Assembly: GCA_009392815.1 (NCBI GenBank) | Contig: VFFS01000043.1 | Span: 1-48,688 of the forward strand | Direction of reading: 5' to 3' | Length of the DNA stretch: 48,688 bases | DNA from: SAR202 cluster bacterium | GTDB taxonomy: Bacteria > Chloroflexota > Dehalococcoidia > Lucifugimonadales > UBA826 | Shown: piece after piece, positions 10,195 to 19,811 of the stretch | How the letters are laid out: each line of letters opens with the position of its first letter | Numbering within the stretch: position 1 is the stretch's first letter | The notes under the pieces: generated by a model | The model's database searches: none | Told to the model about the DNA's origin: nothing | The model's input: only the letters and a program-made list of their open reading frames with translations | Made by a program: the position numbers and the translations under genes

Positions 10195-11463
10195 CTATTC
10201 CCTGATGTGGCCATCACCCAATACTATCCATTTATAGGAAGTTAATTCTTTTAGTCCCATTGGTCCGCGAGCATGCATCTTATTAGTACTTATTGCAACC
10301 TCTGCACCTAAACCGAACTGGCCACCGTCGTTAAATCTTGTTGAAGCGTTTACCATTACCGCACTCGAATCAACTTCATTCAAAAACCTGGTTGCTGAAA
10401 AGTTATCTTCCGTCACTATTGCTTCAGAATGACCAGTCCCGTGGTCCAATATATGATCAAGAGCTGCATCCAGGGAGTCAACGACCTTCACACCTGCGGT
10501 AAGAGAAAGATGTTCAGTATCCCAGTCCTCTTCAGCTGCTGGGGTAATTTTCACATCTTCTCGATGTCCTAAGATTGACATTGACCGAGTATCGCAGCGC
10601 ATCTCCACTCCCGCCTGGGCAAACTCGGTAGCAATCTTTGGCAAATAATCAGGAGCTGCTGAAACGTGAACTAGCATCGTATCCAAGGCGTTGCAAACAG
10701 ATGGCCTTTGAACTTTCGCGTTGAAAACTATATCCACCGCCATATCCAGAGAGGCTGACTCGTCGATATATGTATGGCATACCCCAACTCCTCCTGTTAT
10801 AGAAGGCATTGAAGCTTCTCTCGCAACACGAGCAACCAGGTCTGCTCCTCCTCTTGGAATCATGAGATCTATGAATTCGTCCATTTTTAGCATCTCAGAC
10901 ACAAATTTTCTGTCTGTACTACCTATTATTTGCACGGCATCTTTTGATATACCCGCATCCACTATCGCCCCTCTGATAATATCCGCCAAAACCGTGTTGG
11001 AATAGAACGCCTCACTCCCTCCCCTAAGTATCACCGCATTACCGGACTTTAGGCATAAGGCTGATATATCCACTGTTACATTCGGCCGACTTTCATAAAT
11101 TACACCTATTACTCCCAGAGGAACCCTTCTACGGCTCACTTCAAGTCCGTTAGGCATGGTATTCATTTCAATAGTTTCACCTACCGGATCAGGTAGGCTA
11201 ACTACACTCACAGCGTCCCGGGCCATTGTCTCGATGCGCTCATCGTTAAGGAGAAGCCGATCCAGGACAGATTCAGAAAGACCTTTGTCTCTACCAGCCT
11301 CTATGTCGCGAGCATTCGCCACAACAATTTCTGATTTAGATGACACCAGCCGATCCGCTATATTTTGAATAGCTTTGTCCCTCGTAGTCCCCGACAAGGT
11401 AGCAAGTCCACGAGAAGCAGATTTTGCCGACTTACCTATTTTCCTCAATTCCGCGGAATCCAT
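10195..11463 (-). CDS. proA: Gamma-glutamyl phosphate reductase (glutamate-5-semialdehyde dehydrogenase)
   Basis: PLGVIGVIYESRPNVT, CLKSGNAVILRGGSEA, VCNALDTMLVH and NASTRFNDGGQFGLGAEVAISTNKMHARGPMGL. Confidence 0.97.
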   Translation of the reverse strand: MDSAELRKIGKSAKSASRGLATLSGTTRDKAIQNIADRLVSSKSEIVVANARDIEAGRDKGLSESVLDRLLLNDERIETMARDAVSVVSLPDPVGETIEMNTMPNGLEVSRRRVPLGVIGVIYESRPNVTVDISALCLKSGNAVILRGGSEAFYSNTVLADIIRGAIVDAGISKDAVQIIGSTDRKFVSEMLKMDEFIDLMIPRGGADLVARVAREASMPSITGGVGVCHTYIDESASLDMAVDIVFNAKVQRPSVCNALDTMLVHVSAAPDYLPKIATEFAQAGVEMRCDTRSMSILGHREDVKITPAAEEDWDTEHLSLTAGVKVVDSLDAALDHILDHGTGHSEAIVTEDNFSATRFLNEVDSSAVMVNASTRFNDGGQFGLGAEVAISTNKMHARGPMGLKELTSYKWIVLGDGHIRE

Positions 11464-11476
11464 ACTTTATCCTGTA

Positions 11477-12661
11477 TCAATCGTTAAGAAGGACTAAATT
11501 ATCCTTATGAATTATCTCGTCTCCAAAATGATAACCAAGTATCGTTTCAATTCTACTCGACCGGACCCCACTAAGTTTCTTTACGTCGTCAGAATCATAG
11601 TTAGATATACCAGCCGCAATTACACTTCCGTCAGAACCTTTTACAGAAACGATATCCCCTCTGACAAACGTACCGCGGCATTCAACTATTCCCGCCGGAA
11701 GTAAGCTCGTATTGCCACTTGTCATGGCATTAACAGCACCTCCATCCACTTCAATGGAGTTTTTAGTGCCTGCAACATCCCTTAATCCACTCAACATCCA
11801 ACGCTTACGACTCTCCAACTTGCTTACCGTAGCTTTGAATAAAGTTCCTAGGCTTTCCCCTGCCACAAGGCGAGTTATTGCGTCCCCATCGAGCCCGCTC
11901 GCTATCACCACATCCACGCCAGAAGCAGTCGCTAAACGCGCTGCCTCAATTTTAGTGACCATCCCCCCTCGACCCATTTTGTCAGCAGAGGGACCAGCCA
12001 GTGAAGTAATACTCTCATCCAATCTATCAACGATAGGAATAATTTCAGCGTCACCATGAAGATTAGGATCCTTGGTGTACATACCTGCCACAGTTCCAAG
12101 AATTATCAGCAGATCGGCATCAACCAGATTTGCTATCAAGGCGGACAAATTATCATTGTCACCGAAAACTTCACCTTCCAGCTCATCTACTGCAACGACG
12201 TCATTTTCATTCACTATGGGAATTACACCATTATCCATAAGAGAAGAAAGTGTGTTTCTTAGATTAAGATATCCCAGCCTGTCGTTAACGTCTCTGCGGG
12301 ACAAAAGCGCCTGAGCCGAAGGTAAACCATGTGAGGCGAATTCCTCCTCATATACGTGGATCAGCCTACCCTGACCTACTGCGGCTAAGACCTGTCTTCC
12401 AGGTAAACCATCTGTGCTTGCATGATCCTTGAATCCTCTTAAAACACCCCTCCCAGCGGCAACAGCACCTGATGAAACTAATATAATTTGAGTCCCCCTG
12501 ATACTAAGACTAGCAATCTGAGACACAACGTTGCCGATCATATTCAGGTCGAGTTCATCCGTTCCTCCTGTCAGAAGGCTCGTTCCCACCTTAACTACGA
12601 TACGTCTATGGTTACCCTTGACGGTATTGGACATGTAACAATCTTTGAAAACCTTCTTCAA
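11477..12661 (-). CDS. proB: Glutamate 5-kinase with C-terminal PUA domain
   Basis: RRIVVKVGTSLLTGG, VSSGAVAAGRG, NENDVVAV, FGDNDNLSALIA and MGRGGMVTKIEAA. The start may be the downstream MSNTVKG (12634). Confidence 0.95.
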   Translation of the reverse strand: MKKVFKDCYMSNTVKGNHRRIVVKVGTSLLTGGTDELDLNMIGNVVSQIASLSIRGTQIILVSSGAVAAGRGVLRGFKDHASTDGLPGRQVLAAVGQGRLIHVYEEEFASHGLPSAQALLSRRDVNDRLGYLNLRNTLSSLMDNGVIPIVNENDVVAVDELEGEVFGDNDNLSALIANLVDADLLIILGTVAGMYTKDPNLHGDAEIIPIVDRLDESITSLAGPSADKMGRGGMVTKIEAARLATASGVDVVIASGLDGDAITRLVAGESLGTLFKATVSKLESRKRWMLSGLRDVAGTKNSIEVDGGAVNAMTSGNTSLLPAGIVECRGTFVRGDIVSVKGSDGSVIAAGISNYDSDDVKKLSGVRSSRIETILGYHFGDEIIHKDNLVLLND

Positions 12662-12792
12662 ATATCAACTTAAGAGTTCTGATTTATGCCATATACAGAT
12701 TATAAATGGGTAAACAAATCAACTGGAAAATTATATCCGTGAAGGATTGGATCACTAACTTGAAACATTAAAATATTCCGTTCCGATAACAG

Positions 12793-13818
12793 CTACCAGC
12801 GGGGATGAGTGTCAGCCGAATCATTATTTGTAATACGAGCTTGATTCTGGCCACTACCATCCATCGTAAATATATCCGGGTCTCCATCAAGTTCCGACAC
12901 AAACGCAATCGTCCTTCCATCGGGAGACCAAATCGGCGAATAATCATCTTTTTCATTGAATGTGAGGCGTATTTGTTTATTACCGCTACTTTCCATCACA
13001 TAGATCTCTTTGTTCCCATCCCTCTCAGAAACGAAAAGAAGTTGCTTGCTATCGGGAGACCACGATATATCTGACTCAGGTTCATCAGTTTCTGTGAGCC
13101 GTAGCACATCCTTACGGGAATCCTTTGTAGTTGGACACAACTCATCCTCAGCATCCCTTTCCATGACATATATATCGGGATTTCCTTCTCTCTCTGAAAT
13201 AAATGCCAAACGTTTTGCGTCAGGAGACCACACTGCGCCATAGTCTGCGCCACAAGTCATCTGTCGCTGGTTGACCCCATCGGGATTGCGTACATGAATT
13301 CCTAATCGTTCATTATCATCTGAAGAAAATACCACCGACTCGCCATCAGAGGACCAGTCCCCAACTTCGGCCGCTTCAATATCAGATAGTTTGGCAGGTG
13401 ATGAATCTCTAACACCAGAAATAAATACTTTACTTCCCTGGTTCTTTACTTCACCTACAAATGCTATTCGATCACTACTGCCGTTCCATACAGGAGAATG
13501 GAAATTACCCGAGCCTCTAGATATTGGAAACCGTTCCGCCTCGCTTCCTGAATCAAGATTGAACACTTCTATTGACGAGTTATTTTCAGGCCCAACTCTA
13601 AATACAAGCCATTTCTTGTCTGGAGATAACACAGCCTCGTACTCATCCTCTGCAGTTTGAGTAATATTAATGTCTTCGTCTGAACTGATGTCTCTTTTGT
13701 ATATCTCATAGTTTCCATCCCGATCAGATGTGAAATATAAGCCACCACTACTTTGCTGACAGCCGGCCATGAGCCCAAGCAGAGTAAGAAGCATCAGGAT
13801 TTGAGTTACTTTTCCCAT
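12793..13818 (-). CDS. TolB-like PD40 beta-propeller lipoprotein
   Basis: Lipobox LMAGC; repeated WSPDSKQLLFVSERDGNKEIYVM-type PD40 units. Confidence 0.83.
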   Translation of the reverse strand: MGKVTQILMLLTLLGLMAGCQQSSGGLYFTSDRDGNYEIYKRDISSDEDINITQTAEDEYEAVLSPDKKWLVFRVGPENNSSIEVFNLDSGSEAERFPISRGSGNFHSPVWNGSSDRIAFVGEVKNQGSKVFISGVRDSSPAKLSDIEAAEVGDWSSDGESVVFSSDDNERLGIHVRNPDGVNQRQMTCGADYGAVWSPDAKRLAFISEREGNPDIYVMERDAEDELCPTTKDSRKDVLRLTETDEPESDISWSPDSKQLLFVSERDGNKEIYVMESSGNKQIRLTFNEKDDYSPIWSPDGRTIAFVSELDGDPDIFTMDGSGQNQARITNNDSADTHPRW

Positions 13819-13927
13819 AGGCGCATGTTACCCATAAAGCTTGGCATAAGGCTACGGGTTCAAGGTGCTTCTACATACCAAAAACCGCTTCCGGATACCC
13901 TCAATACCCGAAGTTGGTTAAAAGGAT

Positions 13928-15763
13928 CTAAAGACCAATCGCATAAGAGGCTCTTCTAGGATCAGCACTAGCCGCAAGAACACCATTCTCAGGATTCCGA
14001 ATTGCTACTGCAGCACCCATGCCACACGTCGCAGCGTGAACGATCTGATGTCCCTTTCCGGTCAAACCTTCTGCAACTCCTTCAGGAAACCCATCTTCCA
14101 TTGATAATTGGTTAGGTAAATAGGTATGTGGATAAAATGAATTAGGTGCACTCAAGCTGGAAAATCTCGGAGATTCTACAGCCTCTTGTGGGTTCATACC
14201 CCAAAGCAATGTATTAAGGACGAGTTGAAGATTAGCTTGGGCTTGTGCGTCACCTCCCGGACATCCAATAGTCCCTATGGGAACTCCATCTTTCGTAATC
14301 ATGTAGTTGATGATAGTGGTACGAGGGCGCTTTCCCGGTTTTACCACGTTGGGATGACCTTCAACGAAGTTAAGCATCTCACTCCTAGTACTTATAGCAA
14401 ATCCTAATTCAGGAAAAAATACGGACTTATTGAAAGCTCCACCACTCGGAGTAGAACAGGCCATATTCCCGTGTGCATCCATGACGGTTATGTGGGTAGT
14501 ACCACTTTCGTGCTGAAGATCCATTGGACCACCAGAATCGTAGGAAGGCTGTGGGGATACCTCACCATGAAGTCCTGAATATGCCCACGGATTACCATAA
14601 CTAGGCATCCCCGGATAAGCTTTCATTGGATCAATTTCCTTCGATCTTTCAGAGGCATACTGCTTCGATAGAAGACCATCGACTGGAACGGAAGCAAAGT
14701 CAGGATCACCGTAGAAAGCTTCACGGTCAGCAAGTGCAAGTTTTAAAGCCTCCGTAACGGTATGTATGTATTCCACGCTGTTATGACCCATGGATTTAAG
14801 ATCGAAACACTCCAATATATTGAGAGCCTGTTGTAGAACCGGGCCCTGGGTCCATGTCGAGTGCCCGTGAACGCCATAGCCCAGGTATGTGGTACCTACA
14901 GGTTCCGAGTATTTAGGCTCATAATTTTCTAAATCTGACTTGTCCAAAATCCCATCTACATTACGTGAGGCATCTGAAATAGCAGACGCGATGTCTCCGC
15001 TGTAAAAGCAATCTTTGGCGGCACTTATACCAGCAAGTCTATTAGGACCCGCATTGTCCGCTGCTTCAGACATCGCTCTAAATGTGCAACCTAAAGAATC
15101 CTGAACAAGTAGGGTTCCTGGGTCCGGTATTTCACCTTCATTGAAAAAGATATCCAACCCTCCCGGAGGAAAGAGTTCAAACTGACTCACAGCATCGCCG
15201 GCATCTAAGCGTCCGGTCATATATTCGTAATTGGGGATTCCCTTCTCAGCATATTCGATAGAAACAGACAAAATCTCCTGAACACTTTTGGTGCCGTATT
15301 TTTCTAGCATTGAGAAGCATGCCGCTGCGACGCCGGGAACGGTAAATGAAAGTGGCGCATCCTTGCCAGGACCTGTCGGTATCGAATCATGTCCCTTCGA
15401 CTTAAAAAACTCAGGTGTTGCTCTTGATGACACAGTACCCTGTCCACTCAAAGAGAGAAAGTCCCCGGTTACCGTATCGTGAAACATAAACACTGCCTCA
15501 GCACCTAGAGAATAGGAGGCTATCGGCTCTACCACAGCGGCAGCGAAAGTGGCTGATACTAGAGCATCAAACGCATTGCCCCCCGACATCAACATTCTCA
15601 TTCCAGCCATTGAAGTCAGGTAATGTCCACTCGAGATAATCCCATTGGTGGCATATATCACAGGTCTCCCGGTGGGAGGTTTACTAATGTCACCCTGTTC
15701 TAGAATAAATCCAACATCCCGTCCTTGAGTCACTTCCTCGCCCGCCATATCTACCTCCTGCAA
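13928..15763 (-). CDS. Gamma-glutamyltransferase-family (Ntn-hydrolase) protein
   Basis: GGNAFDALVSATFAAAVVEP, ESGTTHITVMDAHGN (catalytic Thr motif) and GCPGGDAQ. No obvious signal peptide. Confidence 0.9.
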   Translation of the reverse strand: MQEVDMAGEEVTQGRDVGFILEQGDISKPPTGRPVIYATNGIISSGHYLTSMAGMRMLMSGGNAFDALVSATFAAAVVEPIASYSLGAEAVFMFHDTVTGDFLSLSGQGTVSSRATPEFFKSKGHDSIPTGPGKDAPLSFTVPGVAAACFSMLEKYGTKSVQEILSVSIEYAEKGIPNYEYMTGRLDAGDAVSQFELFPPGGLDIFFNEGEIPDPGTLLVQDSLGCTFRAMSEAADNAGPNRLAGISAAKDCFYSGDIASAISDASRNVDGILDKSDLENYEPKYSEPVGTTYLGYGVHGHSTWTQGPVLQQALNILECFDLKSMGHNSVEYIHTVTEALKLALADREAFYGDPDFASVPVDGLLSKQYASERSKEIDPMKAYPGMPSYGNPWAYSGLHGEVSPQPSYDSGGPMDLQHESGTTHITVMDAHGNMACSTPSGGAFNKSVFFPELGFAISTRSEMLNFVEGHPNVVKPGKRPRTTIINYMITKDGVPIGTIGCPGGDAQAQANLQLVLNTLLWGMNPQEAVESPRFSSLSAPNSFYPHTYLPNQLSMEDGFPEGVAEGLTGKGHQIVHAATCGMGAAVAIRNPENGVLAASADPRRASYAIGL

Positions 15764-15777
15764 ACGTTAATTAGTCA

Positions 15778-16527
15778 TTAGAGTGAATCTATTTTCCAAT
15801 ACTCTTCAAGATTATCAGTAGGTTCCCAATCTAGGATACGTCGTGCTTTTTCATTCTGAAATTGCCCGTGGGGCAAATCACAGAATATGTTAAATATCTC
15901 GCACTTAGAAGGTAACTTATCATCAGGAATTTCCAATGAGAGCGGAAAAGCACGTGCAGCATCCTCCCAGGTTACTGAGAACGGCACAAACTGATTGGGG
16001 TCTATATCAGATGCTGAAAGCATATTATCGCCAGACTCTTTGAAGTTGTAGAAAAGTAACGTGATCACATGTAAATCATGGTTCTCAGAGAAAACTCTGC
16101 AAATCTCTTGGCCCAGAGATTTAGTGTGAGCGTACAAACCCGTCCCAGATTGGGAAGGTATTTCCGAGTTTATATTGAATTCAAAATCCTCATAACCGGG
16201 ACCAGCAATAGTGAAGTGAGGACCCGTATTTATTACGCGGGATATACCGTGGTGCACGGCTGCCTTCATCACGTTATAGCAACCTCTCGCGTTAACATCA
16301 AATGCAAGTTTTCGGTCATGTCTAAGAACCGAAAGATTCACAATTGCATCAACCCCCTCAGCCGCAGAGACAACTCCTTCCAAATCTGCGACATCGAGCT
16401 GCAAGTATTCATTATTCCCTTCATATTCTTCCTGTATGTCAGTAAGAATCAGATGATGGTCGTCCTGCAAAGCCTTCTCGACATACGGTCCTAGCATTCC
16501 ATTGGACCCTAGAATAAGAACTTTCAT
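15778..16527 (-). CDS. NAD(P)-dependent epimerase/dehydratase family protein
   Basis: MKVLILGSNGMLGPYV Rossmann motif. Start at 16527 overlaps the upstream stop as ATGA (16524-16527); the ORF track's 16632 start reads back into the upstream gene. Confidence 0.8.
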   Translation of the reverse strand: MKVLILGSNGMLGPYVEKALQDDHHLILTDIQEEYEGNNEYLQLDVADLEGVVSAAEGVDAIVNLSVLRHDRKLAFDVNARGCYNVMKAAVHHGISRVINTGPHFTIAGPGYEDFEFNINSEIPSQSGTGLYAHTKSLGQEICRVFSENHDLHVITLLFYNFKESGDNMLSASDIDPNQFVPFSVTWEDAARAFPLSLEIPDDKLPSKCEIFNIFCDLPHGQFQNEKARRILDWEPTDNLEEYWKIDSL

Positions 16528-17192
16528 TTCTCGATACTCACAGGTGTAAATCCAAGTTGAAGTTCCGCTTTCCTCGTTGAAAACCTTGATCGCCTCAACG
16601 AATTCCTGGATTGCAAGTGAAAAACGTTCCATGTACTAGCCGGCGCCCATGAACCTGGTGACAAGTCACATTCAATTGCCCCGATAACTCCACTCACGGC
16701 ATCAGCGCCATAAAGAACGGAACCGGACTCTAATTTCCCATCCCAGTCCAAATCACCTAATCGAAGTACACGAACATCGATACTTCGTTCTCGGGCATAT
16801 TCTCTGCATACAAACTCAGCTAGGTGAAAACAGAGCCCATTAATTTCCGTTGAAGGAAGAGGTTTCCATTTCTCATTGACCATATATTCCTCTGGGTATT
16901 CCTTCATAGATGAAAGTGACGACAGAAAAACAAACCTGGATACTCCCTCTTGGACACAGGCAAATAGCAAGTTATAAATTTGACGCATCGCCTGATCGAG
17001 AGCATCAGATTCATTCATCGACGGAGAATCCTGTAGGGAATGAACTACCGTATCCGCTCCTTTCACAAGTTCATTTTGGGATTCTTCATGACTAAAAGGG
17101 CCCGCTGCCAACTCTACTTCATGAGAAACAGTAAGAACCTGAACGATCTCACGGGACAATCGTGAGGTTGGATTTGTTACCAGAATATTCAT
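16524..17192 (-). CDS. Short NAD(P)-dependent epimerase/dehydratase-like protein
   Basis: MNILVTNPTSRLSREIVQVL N-terminus, DTVVHSLQDS, FVFLSSLS and REYARERSIDVRVLRLGD. 222 aa. Confidence 0.65.
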   Translation of the reverse strand: MNILVTNPTSRLSREIVQVLTVSHEVELAAGPFSHEESQNELVKGADTVVHSLQDSPSMNESDALDQAMRQIYNLLFACVQEGVSRFVFLSSLSSMKEYPEEYMVNEKWKPLPSTEINGLCFHLAEFVCREYARERSIDVRVLRLGDLDWDGKLESGSVLYGADAVSGVIGAIECDLSPGSWAPASTWNVFHLQSRNSLRRSRFSTRKAELQLGFTPVSIEK

Positions 17193-17208
17193 TTAAATAG
17201 ACGTACTC

Positions 17209-18330
17209 TTATCCAGCATCAGCCGACAATCTGTCCCCTGTAACAGTAAAAGTACCCTCGACTTCCTCCGATCCAATAGCTCGTGTTACAGAACTTGTAG
17301 GAGGATTAAGGTCCTTCAATGCTGGGAGAACCTCTTCACCAAACAGTTTAATAGATTTCATCAGTTTCTCATGTTCTATCCCGCCCCAGTCCATCCAAAG
17401 GCTAATATTCGTGATACCGATATCGTTTGCCCGCTTAAACTTCTTGATCAAAGACTCCGGATCACCTAAATATGTCCTGTCCAAAAACATATCCTGTTCC
17501 ATTTCTCCGTCGTATGGTTCTGCCTGAGTTCTACCATTTATCACTTTCTTCGCTGTAAGCGCTTTTTGAGCACGAATCTGCCACCTTATATAGGGAAGTT
17601 GGTTCAAGGCTTCCTCCATTGTTGGAGCGCAGTGAGTCATACATTGCAATGACATCTGAAGGTCTTCGACTGATTTCCCCAAATCCTTTCTAGCCCTCAC
17701 ATAGCTTCCAAATTGAGAAGCTACCCCATCCATACCCATCATGCTGGAAGTTAAAGGAGTAATATCCTTGGCCGCGGCAAGCTTCAAAGAACCTTCTGAA
17801 GACCCTGCCAGCCATAACGGCGGATGTGGTTTTTGATAGGGTTTCGGAAATACCGTTATAGGCTCGTCCACTTTTATGAATTCACCCTGGTAGGTCCAAT
17901 CCTCCTCCTCCGTCCATGCCTTCATCATGACTTCAACACCTTCTTGAAAACGGGGACGTGACTCTTCCAATCCAATACCAAATCCACCCATTTCATAAGG
18001 TTGATATCCTCTGCCTACCCCACAAAAAACTCTTCCCTTCGTAAAATGGTCAAGAACAGCCATTTCTTCGGCAGCTCTGATCGGTTGCCATTCAGGAACT
18101 ATAATCGCAGCGGTACCTATTTTTATCCTGTCCGTGCTTTCGGCTATCTTCAGAGCCTGAAGCAAAGGGGCCGGGGAAAAACCATAGTTAGAAAAATGAT
18201 GTTCGGCAATCAGAACGTAGTCATAACCAAGCTCCTCTGAAAGCTGTATCTGTTTTATACCCTCATCAAAACGGCTGGAGAAACTCCGAACCGATGGGTT
18301 AGGCCATTCCATGAACAGTCCAAACTTCAA
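17209..18330 (-). CDS. LLM class (luciferase-like) flavin-dependent oxidoreductase
   Basis: AEHHFSNYGFSPAPLLQALKIAESTDRIKIGTAAIIVPEWQPIRAAEEMAVLDHFTKGRVFCGVGRGY. TTG start with AGGAGGGAAG SD. Confidence 0.9.
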   Translation of the reverse strand: MKFGLFMEWPNPSVRSFSSRFDEGIKQIQLSEELGYDYVLIAEHHFSNYGFSPAPLLQALKIAESTDRIKIGTAAIIVPEWQPIRAAEEMAVLDHFTKGRVFCGVGRGYQPYEMGGFGIGLEESRPRFQEGVEVMMKAWTEEEDWTYQGEFIKVDEPITVFPKPYQKPHPPLWLAGSSEGSLKLAAAKDITPLTSSMMGMDGVASQFGSYVRARKDLGKSVEDLQMSLQCMTHCAPTMEEALNQLPYIRWQIRAQKALTAKKVINGRTQAEPYDGEMEQDMFLDRTYLGDPESLIKKFKRANDIGITNISLWMDWGGIEHEKLMKSIKLFGEEVLPALKDLNPPTSSVTRAIGSEEVEGTFTVTGDRLSADAG

Positions 18331-19589
18331 GACTTCCCTCCTTCCTCGAATTCAAACGAACGTTTGCAATTATAGCCCTCATCGTCTCCTCTGACAGGAG
18401 GTACACCCGGGTTGCGCGAAATTGCAAAAAGCAGGGCCCCTAATAGCATAAGAACCACCCCTGTCCACCAGGCCGGATCATATGAACCAGTTATGTCTAC
18501 AACATAACCTGCAGCAGGGGCACCAATGCCACCAATTGCGAGATTTATTGGTGTGACGATACCTCTAATTGTCCCTACATTCTCTCTTCCAAAATAATCC
18601 GCCCAGATATAATTTTGGTTAAACATATTCGTGCCTATCCCCAACCCGAACAAAGCCATGGACCAGAACATCAACCAAAAATCATAAGCGTATATGGACA
18701 TAACGCTTGCCAGAGCTAGCATTAAAAAAGCTGATGTACCGATCAACTTCGCAGATATCCGACGAACCAACATCCCCGCCAAAAAGCTGCCGGCACCGGC
18801 ACACACTGCATCAAATGCTGTAGCTATCGCTACAAGTCCAGGATCAAGTCCCCTGTCCATAAAAGCCGGAATCCGGTGTAATGCCAGTGTAAGTATCCCT
18901 AGAGAAAGAATCGAAAATGCTGCGGTAAGAGTCCACATAGAAAGTGTTTTAAGCGCCTGACGAGTCGGCCAAGACATCTCCATATTTTCTAAATTCTCGC
19001 CTGTGGAGTGATTTTCAGGCCCTGAATCACCATCGGGCAGTAGCCCAACATCTTCAGGCTCACGCCTTATAAACACCAAAGATAGAGGAACTATGATTGC
19101 TACACCAATTGCCGCGAGGATGATCCAGGATCCATGCCAGGTGTATTTTTCAATAAACACCTGGGTTAACGGAACAAATACGACCGCTCCTAAAGATATA
19201 CCGGCAGAAGAATATGCCAGTGCTTTACCCCTGTTTCGTACGAACCATTTCGTTGGTGGAACCGATGTAGCAAGAGCGCCGGGACCACTCATACCAACCA
19301 ATCCCATCACAGCAAACACCGCTACCAGATGCCATGGATCCTTTATATAAGCCAAAGCCACCATGCATCCCGCGGAAATTAACGTGGCAACAGAAAGGAT
19401 CCCCCTCGCACCATACAAATCGAGTAACTTTCCTATCAAGGGTCCTGTGAGTGCACCCGAGGCGCTTCGCGCAGACATGGCCCAACCAAAAGATGCCCTG
19501 CCTATTCCCAGCTCGTCGCCCATTGGCTTTATATACAGACCAAAGTTGAGAGACCCCATCCCCATACTGACGGCACTAGCAACCGCCAT
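18327..19589 (-). CDS. MFS transporter; 5' end uncertain, homology-like sequence continues upstream to about 19671
   Basis: MFS-like membrane protein (GKLLDLYGARG loop, about 12 TM). Upstream in-frame sequence encodes RIFYGWVIVAV before this ATG (see finding). Confidence 0.85.
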   Translation of the reverse strand: MAVASAVSMGMGSLNFGLYIKPMGDELGIGRASFGWAMSARSASGALTGPLIGKLLDLYGARGILSVATLISAGCMVALAYIKDPWHLVAVFAVMGLVGMSGPGALATSVPPTKWFVRNRGKALAYSSAGISLGAVVFVPLTQVFIEKYTWHGSWIILAAIGVAIIVPLSLVFIRREPEDVGLLPDGDSGPENHSTGENLENMEMSWPTRQALKTLSMWTLTAAFSILSLGILTLALHRIPAFMDRGLDPGLVAIATAFDAVCAGAGSFLAGMLVRRISAKLIGTSAFLMLALASVMSIYAYDFWLMFWSMALFGLGIGTNMFNQNYIWADYFGRENVGTIRGIVTPINLAIGGIGAPAAGYVVDITGSYDPAWWTGVVLMLLGALLFAISRNPGVPPVRGDDEGYNCKRSFEFEEGGKS

Positions 19590-19811
19590 GACAGCAACAA
19601 TAACCCAACCGTAAAAAATCCGGCCGTTACGGCTGCTAAGTCTTACGATTGAGTCCAGAAAATCACCCCATTTATCCTAGGAAGTCACTTGTGAGACTTC
19701 TTGATAAGAACATCATTGTACTCTTTAAAATATGAATATAGCGAAAGACTATGTTGACCCCCACTATCACCATGAGTAACCTTGCCAAGATTCAACAGCA
19801 AGGAGGAATAA

